A stretch of 7,309 nt of DNA from an uncultured Lachnospiraceae bacterium (GTDB lineage Bacteria > Bacillota > Clostridia > Lachnospirales > Lachnospiraceae). The position numbers and the translations under genes are program-made. Below, one piece after another: positions 1 to 5,875 of this stretch; position 1 is the stretch's first letter, and each line of letters opens with the position of its first letter. The stretch lies in the NCBI GenBank assembly GCA_910586955.1, contig CAJUMM010000120.1, forward strand, positions 1 through 7,309, read 5' to 3'. Below the pieces are notes generated by a model. The model ran no database searches, was not told the origin of the DNA, and was given only the letters and a program-made list of their open reading frames with translations.

Positions 1-718
1 CGGAAAAATCAGGAAGCAGCCCGTAAAAGCCCAGATCCGGATTGGGAACGTAAAGACCTGCAAACTGGCAGAGGATTCCCAGCACCCAGGTGATCAGGAT
101 ACCCCAGAGGATATTTCCCTTCACCTGTTTAATCACCAGAATGGAGGTGATGATCACGCCGATAATGGCAAGCACTACGGTGATTCCCACATCATTCATG
201 GTAGCTCCCTCTATAGCATCCAGGGAAAAGAGCTCCACCAGGGTGGCGCCGCCTACCACGATTTTGGCATTCTGAAGTCCGATAAACGCGATAAAAAATC
301 CGATTCCTACGGAAACTGCCTTCTTTAAATTGGCCGGAATGGAATTGAAGATGGCCTCACGGACGCTGAACAGGGACAGGAGAATGAAAATCACACCTTC
401 CGCAAATACCGCCGCCAGCGCAGCCTGCCAGGGATAACCCTTTCCCAGAACTACCGTATATGCAAAATAGGCGTTCAGTCCCATACCGGGAGCCAGGGCA
501 AAGGGATAATTTGCAAACAGGGCCATGCACACCGTACCCAGGAAAGAGGCAAGAACCGTAGCCGTAAAAACCGCACCCTGATCCATGCCGGTGGCACTTA
601 GGATACTGGGATTAACTGCCAGGATGTACGCCATAGTCATAAACGTGGTGACGCCTGCCAGAATCTCTGTTTTCACTGTGGTCTTGTTTTCTTTCAGTTT
701 AAACATTTTTTCTAACAT
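1..718 (-). CDS. NCS2/AzgA-family purine (hypoxanthine/guanine/adenine) permease, C-terminus cut off by window edge
   Basis: An integral membrane importer that probably takes up nucleobases by proton symport for purine salvage. The first 239 residues are present; the family is usually about 430-460 residues, so roughly the C-terminal half lies outside the window. The protein begins MLEKMFKLKENKTTVKTEIL and enters a series of hydrophobic segments. AzgA-type motifs are visible: NPSILSATGMDQGA near residues 36-49 and ANYPFALAPGMGLNAYFAYT near 69-88, which in this family lies around the substrate site. The GTG/ATG choice is settled by an AGGAGG seven bases before the ATG at 718-716. It lies 107 bp downstream of the oxidoreductase gene on the same strand and has its own candidate promoter, so it is probably a separate unit. 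Family assignment is firm; which purine is preferred cannot be read from sequence. Confidence 0.9.
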   Translation of the reverse strand, partial: MLEKMFKLKENKTTVKTEILAGVTTFMTMAYILAVNPSILSATGMDQGAVFTATVLASFLGTVCMALFANYPFALAPGMGLNAYFAYTVVLGKGYPWQAALAAVFAEGVIFILLSLFSVREAIFNSIPANLKKAVSVGIGFFIAFIGLQNAKIVVGGATLVELFSLDAIEGATMNDVGITVVLAIIGVIITSILVIKQVKGNILWGILITWVLGILCQFAGLYVPNPDLGFYGLLPDFS

Positions 719-756
719 TTCTTTCCCTCCTATGTAGAATTAAGAACACATCTCCT

Positions 757-785
757 AGTCTAGCACACTTGCCCCAAAAGGTAAA
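757..785 (-). promoter_or_regulatory. Candidate sigma-A promoter of the purine permease gene
   Basis: On the minus strand TTTACC (785-780) and TAGACT (762-757) are separated by 17 bp, and a TGC just before the -10 gives an extended -10. Each box matches the consensus at four of six positions. Transcription would start near position 750, leaving a leader of only about 30 nt. A perfect TTGACA also exists at 815-810, but no good -10 lies at the right distance. I see no purine riboswitch in this 107-bp gap. Inference only. Confidence 0.35.
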
Positions 786-825
786 TCATTTCTTAACAAA
801 AAATCAAATTGTCAAAATACAAACC

Positions 826-2061
826 TTAAACATACTGATATTCACCCAACTCATCCATTCCGTAGAAATCTCCATAACCCAGATCGAATACGGATTTCTC
901 CCTCAGCTTTCCGGAAATATCGATCTGGTTTTTTACCAGATACTGCCAGAATCCGCTGTGGGAAATATCGCCTTGGAGCTGGACGCCCTTGACCCGTCCC
1001 TCCCTCACAATCACCTTTTGGTACGCATTGCGGCATTCCCGGGTAAAGACTTCACTGTCCTCCTGGGCTTGCGTCTCTCCCACAGAGAGCATGGTAAGGC
1101 CGAAGAAATTGGCCGTATTCTTGATACAGAAGGTGTCCGTATACTTCTGCTGCTGCCCGCACATATTGGCTGCCGCAATACGTCCCTGATCCATGGCATT
1201 GGGCCAGATGCCGGAAAGAGCCGTCACGTCCCCGGCACCATAGATATCCGGATCGGAAGTCCGCATATACTCATCCACCACAAGCCCCCGCTCCGTTTTC
1301 AGGCCGCTGCCCTCTAAGAATGCCGTATTGGGCCGCACCCCCGCCGCACAGACCACGAAATCGCAGGGGATCTCCTCACCGTTTGACAGTTTCACCACCC
1401 TAATCCGGTTTGCATCATCCACCACGGAATCACTTGCCCCGATTCCTAAATGGAACTTGGCCCCGGCCCTCTCAAAGAGCTCCTGGTATGCCTTTGCCGA
1501 AACGTCATCTGTCTGCAGGGGCATCACCCGATTTGCCATCTCCGCTATAGTCACCTTAATTCCCCGCTCCAGAAGGGCATAGGCCACGTCCAGTCCCACC
1601 AGGCCGCTGCCTACGATAAAGACATGCTTTGCATCCAGCTCCCGGATGGCAGCGTTCATTTTCACCGCATCGCTTAAATCCCGGAATCCAAACACATTGG
1701 CAGCCCTGCGAAAACCCGGAATAGGGGGAATCCCGTAGACGGAGCCCGTGGCAATCAAAAGCTTTTCGTAGGGCTGGTATCCCTGCTCCATAATCACCCG
1801 GTGCTCTTTGGGATCAACGGCTTTGGCAGCCTGGCCTTTGCCCCACATAATCTCTTTCTTCTGGAAAAAATCTTCCGCCACAAAGGACAAGCCCTTTTCG
1901 TCCCGCTCTCCCCCCAGGTATTTATGCAGCATGCACCGGGAATGGGAATACTCGTCTATGGACATCATCTGGATAGGCGCTTGGGGCTTTAGCAAACGCA
2001 GACGCTCCGCCGCCGCCATGCCGGCGGCTCCGGTTCCGATTATCACATAAGGTCTTGCCAT
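826..2061 (-). CDS. FAD-dependent NAD(P) oxidoreductase (FNOR) of the CODH module
   Basis: A 411-residue flavoprotein of the pyridine nucleotide-disulfide oxidoreductase class I superfamily (NADH oxidase / CoA-disulfide reductase / nitrite-reductase-like). It likely moves electrons between the adjacent ferredoxin and NAD(P). Visible domains: the N-terminal FAD Rossmann motif GTGAAG at residues 9-14; Cys43 in SRCMLHKY, the position of the redox Cys in CoA-disulfide reductases; ATGS at 104-107; a second Rossmann motif GSGLVG at 151-156 for NAD(P)H; and the FAD-binding YGAGD at 274-278. The reading frame is open for 50 more codons upstream, but the start at 2061 is preferred because AGGAGG sits just before it and the longer form would run deep into cooF. 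The SD lies inside the last codons of cooF and only 2 nt separate stop and start, suggesting translational coupling. The family is firm; electron direction and NAD versus NADP are inferred or unknown. Confidence 0.88.
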   Translation of the reverse strand: MARPYVIIGTGAAGMAAAERLRLLKPQAPIQMMSIDEYSHSRCMLHKYLGGERDEKGLSFVAEDFFQKKEIMWGKGQAAKAVDPKEHRVIMEQGYQPYEKLLIATGSVYGIPPIPGFRRAANVFGFRDLSDAVKMNAAIRELDAKHVFIVGSGLVGLDVAYALLERGIKVTIAEMANRVMPLQTDDVSAKAYQELFERAGAKFHLGIGASDSVVDDANRIRVVKLSNGEEIPCDFVVCAAGVRPNTAFLEGSGLKTERGLVVDEYMRTSDPDIYGAGDVTALSGIWPNAMDQGRIAAANMCGQQQKYTDTFCIKNTANFFGLTMLSVGETQAQEDSEVFTRECRNAYQKVIVREGRVKGVQLQGDISHSGFWQYLVKNQIDISGKLREKSVFDLGYGDFYGMDELGEYQYV

Positions 2062-2063
2062 GC

Positions 2064-2510
2064 CTACACCTCCTCTACGTAAATAGCTTTCTTGGGACAG
2101 GCCGCCACACAGGCCGGTCCTTCCTCCCGATCCATACAGAAATCGCATTTGATAATTTTTTTCCTGGTTACGTCTGGCTTGGGAATCCCGTAGGGACAGT
2201 TCATCACGCACATAAAACAGGCACCGCAGCGCTTCTCGTCATAGAGCACATGTCCGCTTTCTTCATCCCGGTACAAGGCGCCGCTCATACAGCTCTCCAT
2301 GCACTTGGGGGAACTGCAGTGGCGGCAGAACATGGGAAGATAGCCGCCCTTCCCGTCATTTACAATGTCATTGCGGGCCTCGTTGGAGGGATCACCGAAA
2401 TCCAGGGTTTCCACTCCCGTCTTTCCGTCTGTCCTGTGGCTGTCCATACAAGCCAGGGCACAGCTTTTGCATCCGTCACATTTGGAAGGATCAATCATGA
2501 TTCGTTTCAT
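2064..2510 (-). CDS. cooF: CooF-like ferredoxin with four [4Fe-4S] clusters
   Basis: A soluble 148-residue electron carrier of the DmsB/HycB/CooF type. Sixteen cysteines fall in four clear cluster motifs: C11, C14, C17, C21 (CxxCxxCxxxC); C62, C65, C70, C74; C95, C98, C101, C105; and C122, C125, C134, C138. No signal peptide or membrane segment is seen, so it should act in the cytoplasm. It begins 15 nt after the cooS-like stop, behind a purine-rich AGGGGG that is weaker than the other ribosome sites here, and ends 2 nt before the flavoprotein gene. The location between a CODH catalytic subunit and an FNOR indicates it shuttles electrons between them. R. rubrum CooF is somewhat longer (about 190 residues from memory), but the four-cluster layout is the same. 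Alternative: a generic electron-transfer subunit recruited to a divergent enzyme. Confidence 0.85.
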   Translation of the reverse strand: MKRIMIDPSKCDGCKSCALACMDSHRTDGKTGVETLDFGDPSNEARNDIVNDGKGGYLPMFCRHCSSPKCMESCMSGALYRDEESGHVLYDEKRCGACFMCVMNCPYGIPKPDVTRKKIIKCDFCMDREEGPACVAACPKKAIYVEEV

Positions 2511-2525
2511 ACTTGTCCCCCTTTC

Positions 2526-4412
2526 TTAGATCTTGAGACCTTTTCGCTTATCCTCGATGATCCCCTCCAGAATATCCGCTGCTTTCACGGGATCAAGCTC
2601 TATAATCACCTGTCCCCCGGTAATATCCTTCAAATCTTCCGTGAGGACTTTCACCGTCAGATCGCTGCCCGCAATAAAGGGCTGCTGTCCCAAGTGCAGG
2701 GGAAGGCCCAGGGCCGCACCGAACATGCCGTCCGCCAGAGCCTGTTCCTCCAGCCACTGGGGTGCGGACAGCACCAGAGGAAGCTGTGGCAGATCAATAT
2801 CCAGTTCTTTCGCCAGAGCCGTAGCCACCATCTCCAGACGGCCGATGGCAAGACAGGGGCCGAAATTCAATACCGGCGGAATCCCCAGGCTCTTACACAC
2901 TTCTTTCAGGCCGTCCCCTGCAAGATTCGCTGCCTCCGGGGTCATCAGACCGCAGTTTTCGATTCCTCCGGAGGAGCAGCCTGCAGAGAGCACCATAATA
3001 TCCCGCTTAATCAGCTCTTTCGTCAGCTCCACTGTACACACGTCGTGTCCCAGAGCCGTCAGATTGGAACAGCCTACCACGCCGGCTACGCCTTTGATCT
3101 TCCCGGACACAATGAGATCCAGAAGAGGCTTCCAGGATTTTCCCAGGAAATCATAGAGAGAACCTTCGCTGACTCCCGTAAGGGTATTCTTATTTCCGTG
3201 CTCCGGCAGCAAGCGGAGCTCCACCTGGCCCCTGCGCTCCCTATAGGCTTTGATAATGGAATCCATCACCTGCCTGCTAATCTCTTCCCTTCGTTCAAAG
3301 GAAAACTGCATCAGTTCCGCATTGGCCTTCTTCGCCACATCGTCCAGACAGATCTGCTTGATTTTCAGGGCATCGCAGATAGGCTCGATTCCGGGAAGGG
3401 TGCAGTTAAATTCCGAGAGCACCGCATCGATGGCTCCTGTGGCCAGCACCGCCTCGCTGGTGTAATTGTTGCCTGCGTGTCCGTCGAAAATATCCCTATA
3501 GTGGACGCCCCGAAGCTGCAGATCCTGGCCCACGCAGGTACAGCCCACCAGCTTAAAGCCTTTGGCTCCTGCTGCCTTTGCTTTCTCCACCGCCTCCGGG
3601 GATGCCAGCCGCTCCTGAAGATCCACAAAGATGGAGTGCTGGTGGCCGGTGATCATAATATTGATGTAATCCGGATCAATCACATGTAACCCCACCGGCG
3701 CCATACGGATCTGGGGCTCGCCCAGCATCACGTCGTTTAAAAGGTTGGTCAGGGTCAAGCCGTAAAGGCCTGTGGAAATTCCAAGCCTTAAACAGGTCAT
3801 AAGCATATCCACCGGATCGGAATTCAAGTTGGTGGAACATTTCACCACGCCGGCGAAAACCTCGGACTTGGCTCCGCCGGGCAGAATCCCCAGTTCTTTC
3901 CATTTCCGGTAGCGGGGTCCATAGGCCAGCTTTTCGATAAGCTCCATTTCCTCATAATCAGGCTTGTAGAGATCCGCAAGTACTTTCTCCGCCACCTGAA
4001 GAGCCATATTATGTAAATCATCTGTCTCCTCCAGGCCAAATTCCCGCACCAGCAGACGCAGGGCATTCTCCCCCTTGATAGTCCCTTTGGAAAGGGCCGT
4101 ATGTTTCAGATTGAGGGCCGTATTCTCTACAATATGGATGTAGCATCCGCTTCCGCTGGCTACCGCCCGCAGAAGGTTCCGGGTGACAATCACGTCTGCC
4201 GTAGCACCGCAGATTCCTCTGGGCGCCGAGGGGGTAATCCGGCAGGGACCGTTGGAGCAGAGACGGCAGCATACGCCTTTTAAGCCAAAGCCGCACTTTG
4301 TCTTCTGAGCGTCTACCCGGTGGTGGGAAGTCTCCAGAGGCAGTCCCCCGATAAATTCCTCCAAAGGTTTATCCGCACTCTTACAGGTGTTGCATCCGTA
4401 GCATTCGTTCAT
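2526..4412 (-). CDS. cooS: CooS-like nickel carbon-monoxide dehydrogenase catalytic subunit, divergent active site
   Basis: A 628-residue homologue of the homodimeric Ni-Fe CO dehydrogenase (CO + H2O to CO2 + 2 electrons), a normal length for CooS. D-cluster Cys are C40 and C48 with seven residues between. B-cluster Cys are C49, C52, C57 (CCRLCSNGPCRI) and C68. Probable C-cluster ligands are all present: H257, C293, C337, C448, C479 and C520. However, the conserved AAHSxH motif is replaced by GCYIH, putting Tyr91 at the catalytic His position, and SAPxWxxEKA reads SAPQWLEEQA, putting Gln557 at the catalytic Lys position. An extra CxxCxxC (C4, C7, C10) opens the protein. The frame is open for nine further codons upstream, but AGGAGG six bases before the ATG at 4412 decides the start. 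It heads the cooS-cooF-FNOR unit. Homology is certain; CO oxidation activity is not. Confidence 0.85.
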   Translation of the reverse strand: MNECYGCNTCKSADKPLEEFIGGLPLETSHHRVDAQKTKCGFGLKGVCCRLCSNGPCRITPSAPRGICGATADVIVTRNLLRAVASGSGCYIHIVENTALNLKHTALSKGTIKGENALRLLVREFGLEETDDLHNMALQVAEKVLADLYKPDYEEMELIEKLAYGPRYRKWKELGILPGGAKSEVFAGVVKCSTNLNSDPVDMLMTCLRLGISTGLYGLTLTNLLNDVMLGEPQIRMAPVGLHVIDPDYINIMITGHQHSIFVDLQERLASPEAVEKAKAAGAKGFKLVGCTCVGQDLQLRGVHYRDIFDGHAGNNYTSEAVLATGAIDAVLSEFNCTLPGIEPICDALKIKQICLDDVAKKANAELMQFSFERREEISRQVMDSIIKAYRERRGQVELRLLPEHGNKNTLTGVSEGSLYDFLGKSWKPLLDLIVSGKIKGVAGVVGCSNLTALGHDVCTVELTKELIKRDIMVLSAGCSSGGIENCGLMTPEAANLAGDGLKEVCKSLGIPPVLNFGPCLAIGRLEMVATALAKELDIDLPQLPLVLSAPQWLEEQALADGMFGAALGLPLHLGQQPFIAGSDLTVKVLTEDLKDITGGQVIIELDPVKAADILEGIIEDKRKGLKI

Positions 4413-4450
4413 GTTGTTCCTCCTTTGTGTAATGAGCATATTTTCTAAGA

Positions 4451-5095
4451 CTAATCTTTCAGGACCAGCCCTTTCTTTTCCGCTATTTTCCTCACCCTGT
4501 CCTCATGAAGCTTTAAAAAGCGGGCCGTCTGGGAAATGCTTCCTGTAGTTTCCAAGGCATTTTCAATCATTTCTTCCTGGCCCTTTATCAGGCCTTCTTC
4601 CATGCCTTTTTGTAATCCCTTTTGCAATCCTTCCTCCATACCCTTTCTCATACCTTCTGCCCGGCCTTCCTCTATGGCCTCTTTTCGAAGGTATTCCCGG
4701 TCTGCCTTCTCATCATATTCTTCCAGCAGCATATTTCGCACCTCCATCTGGCTTTTGCTCAAAATGTCCGCCATAATACCACGTTTCAGACAAGTTTTCA
4801 TAGCTCTGTCCACAGCCTGCTCCAATGCGTTTCCCTGCCGGAGATTTCTGCGGCTTTGGTGCTCATACAAACACATAGACGCTCCTACGAGAAATGAGAG
4901 ATCATTTTTCATACCTTAACAGACGGTCCGAAGGACCTGTCATACGGGGTGCCTGAAAGGTATACCTAAATAAATTACATCTTCCAAGGTATTAATCTCC
5001 AATTCTTCTGCATCCTCAAATTCCGTTCCATTATACAGCTTTTGCATCTTTCTGGCAAGATCGGAGAGGCACAATCGCAGAAATCTGCCGCCTTA
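4451..5095 (-). pseudogene. Degraded Rpn-family (PD-(D/E)XK nuclease/transposase-like) gene
   Basis: The remnant has two same-frame pieces. The upstream piece (5092-4943) reads ...MQKLYNGTEFEDAEELEINT and then LEDVIYLG. The downstream piece, an open frame of 153 codons from the ATG at 4912, starts MKNDLSFLVGASMCLYEHQS. In Lachnospiraceae Rpn relatives, as I recall them, these run together as ...VIYMGMKNDLSFL, so the 51-bp insert between them, carrying TGA (4942-4940) and TAA (4918-4916), split a once continuous gene. After the EHQ motif (residues 17-19) the protein jumps to RRNLRQGNALEQAVDRAMKT, which resembles the family's C-terminal part, so most of the middle domain seems deleted. The tail has Gly/Glu/Lys-rich short repeats (about residues 80-113) and a helical end (120-150). 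Further upstream, TAA at 5095-5093 stops this frame. Rpn proteins are linked to recombination-promoting DNA cleavage; this copy is unlikely to be active. The 153-residue piece could still be translated. Confidence 0.65.
4911..4966. mobile_element. 51-bp palindromic insertion inside the Rpn-like gene
   Basis: ATACCT occurs at 4911-4916 and again at 4962-4967, exactly 51 bp apart, and removing one repeat plus the DNA between restores the expected VIYLG-MKNDLSF reading. This looks like a 5-6 bp target duplication. The insert also has 7-bp inverted ends, ATACCTT at 4911-4917 and AAGGTAT at 4957-4963, and an internal hairpin GGTCC-GAA-GGACC at 4925-4937. No ORF fits in it, so it would be a non-autonomous miniature element. 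I do not recognise the family. Confidence 0.5.
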
Positions 5096-5174
5096 CTTTT
5101 TCTATCAAGGGAATGGGAAAGCAGAACTGCTTTCCTTTGGACTTGTAGTACATTTATGATAACACACGGGGAAG
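5096..5174. other. Non-coding or eroded DNA between the Rpn remnant and the leuCD terminator
   Basis: No convincing coding potential. It probably includes the eroded 5' end of the Rpn-like gene, since reading frames break here. The stretch contains a perfect 9-bp inverted repeat, GGAAAGCAG and CTGCTTTCC around a 2-nt centre, at 5116-5135. It also contains most of the candidate promoter described separately. Confidence 0.4.
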
Positions 5175-5184
5175 AAAAAAGCAA
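5156..5184 (-). promoter_or_regulatory. Candidate promoter for the Rpn remnant and possibly the cooS unit
   Basis: On the minus strand TTGCTT (5184-5179) and TATCAT (5161-5156) have a 17-bp spacer, and a TGT just before the -10 makes it extended. TATCAT matches the consensus at five of six positions; the -35 matches three. Transcription would begin near 5149. The -35 box overlaps the T-tract and stem end of the leuCD terminator. No better promoter is evident in the 38-bp gap before cooS, so cooS expression may depend on this site or on one inside the remnant. Inference only. Confidence 0.35.
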
Positions 5185-5212
5185 GAAATGGATGCCGGAA
5201 CACCCATTTCTT
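5175..5212 (-). terminator. Rho-independent terminator of leuCD
   Basis: Starting 11 bases after the leuD stop, the minus strand forms a 12-bp stem, AAGAAATGGGTG with CATCCATTTCTT (one G-U pair), around the loop TTCCGG. It is followed, after GC, by six T. Position and orientation fit the end of the leuC-leuD transcript. Confidence 0.85.
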
Positions 5213-5223
5213 CCAATTTCAGA

Positions 5224-5709
5224 TTATTTCTCATTGATATAGCGGATTAATCCCTCAGCCTTAATAATCTTCTGCATAAATTCCGGAAATGCCTGGCCCT
5301 GATATTCTTTTCCGGCAGTCCGGTTATAGATGATCCCGCTGTCAAAATCTACTTCCACTTCGTCTCCGTCCCGGATATCTTTTGCCGCCTCCGGACATTC
5401 AATAATGGGAAGGCCGATATTGATGGCGTTGCGGTAGAAGATCCGGGCAAAGGTCTCCGCAATTACACAGGATATGCCGGATACCTTGATAACCAGGGGA
5501 GCATGCTCCCGGGAGGAGCCGCAGCCAAAGTTCTTATTGGCTACCATAATATCGCCCTGCTTCACTTTTTTCACAAATTCTTTGTCAATGTCTTCCATAC
5601 AGTGCTCCGCCAGCTCTTTGGGATCTGCAATGGCCAGATACCGGGCGGGGATGATTACATCCGTGTCTACATTATCTCCATATTTAAATACTCTTCCTTT
5701 TGCCTGCAT
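5224..5709 (-). CDS. leuD: 3-isopropylmalate dehydratase small subunit
   Basis: The swivel-domain subunit of isopropylmalate isomerase. With LeuC it converts 2-isopropylmalate to 3-isopropylmalate in leucine biosynthesis. At 161 residues it is the short archaeal/clostridial type rather than the roughly 200-residue E. coli type. Visible features: an N-terminal GDNVDTDVIIPARYL (11-25), the conserved FGCGSSREHAP at 61-71, and ETFARIFYRNAINIGLP at 85-101. The loop after Arg23 reads YLAI (24-27); by what I recall of this family, a hydrophobic residue rather than YLRT favours isopropylmalate over homoaconitate. AGGAG lies seven bases before the ATG at 5709. The gene follows leuC after a 166-nt gap filled by repeat copies and is closed by a terminator. 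Other members act on related malates, such as 2,3-dimethylmalate, and that cannot be fully excluded. Confidence 0.92.
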   Translation of the reverse strand: MQAKGRVFKYGDNVDTDVIIPARYLAIADPKELAEHCMEDIDKEFVKKVKQGDIMVANKNFGCGSSREHAPLVIKVSGISCVIAETFARIFYRNAINIGLPIIECPEAAKDIRDGDEVEVDFDSGIIYNRTAGKEYQGQAFPEFMQKIIKAEGLIRYINEK

Positions 5710-5726
5710 CGCATTTCTCCTATTTT

Positions 5727-5834
5727 AGTTCCGCAGAAGCCCTGCCAAAGCCCCCCTTACTAGAAGGATTTCCGGTCACATAGTACATGTGACCGTAATT
5801 CCTTCTGGGCTTTGTCTGGGCTTCTGCTGTTTTT
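5727..5834. repeat. Long hairpin repeat, copy A (leuC-leuD gap)
   Basis: A 108-bp nearly palindromic block, about 86% identical to copy B in front of leuC. Three stacked arms pair: 5733-5742 with 5818-5827 (10 bp perfect), 5746-5753 with 5807-5814 (8 bp perfect), and 5762-5780 with 5788-5806 (17 of 19), leaving a 7-nt loop. The RNA of the leuCD transcript would fold into one long interrupted hairpin ending about 11 nt before the leuD SD. On the plus strand the hairpin is followed by TTTTT, so it might also act as a terminator against antisense transcription. No ORF is inside. Confidence 0.85.
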
Positions 5835-5840
5835 GATTCC

Positions 5841-5872
5841 AGTTCCGCTTTGGCCGGGCAGATGCTGTTTTT
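5841..5872. repeat. Truncated third copy of the hairpin repeat
   Basis: This 32-bp stretch starts AGTTCCGC, like the left end of copies A and B, and ends GGGCAGATGCTGTTTTT, resembling their right end. The whole middle is missing. It sits six bases after copy A and three bases before the leuC stop codon complement, as a tandem, internally deleted derivative. The match is short, so this is less certain than the full copies. Confidence 0.5.
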
Positions 5873-5875
5873 GTG

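Noticed and set aside
719..825. A purine riboswitch in front of the permease gene.
   Set aside because: Expected for such transporters, but the gap is only 107 bp and I cannot find the conserved core loops.
769..1317. A 182-codon plus-strand frame opposite the end of the oxidoreductase gene.
   Set aside because: Shadow of the real minus-strand gene, with no ribosome site or recognisable domain.
2062..2211. A longer 461-residue start for the oxidoreductase.
   Set aside because: It would overlap cooF by about 150 bp and add residues before the FAD motif that do not resemble the family. The SD supports the start at 2061.
2055..3689. A 544-codon open frame on the plus strand.
   Set aside because: It is antisense to cooF and cooS, whose proteins have clear cluster motifs. 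Its translation shows no family I recognise, and it has no ribosome site. Long antisense frames are common opposite GC-balanced coding DNA.
4413..4439. A nine-codon longer start for cooS.
   Set aside because: The strong AGGAGG lies inside that extension, six bases before the ATG at 4412.
5727..5834. Copy A read as an intrinsic terminator between leuC and leuD.
   Set aside because: The T-tract follows the hairpin on the plus strand only. In the leuCD direction the hairpin is followed by GGAACTAAAA, so it should not terminate that transcript.
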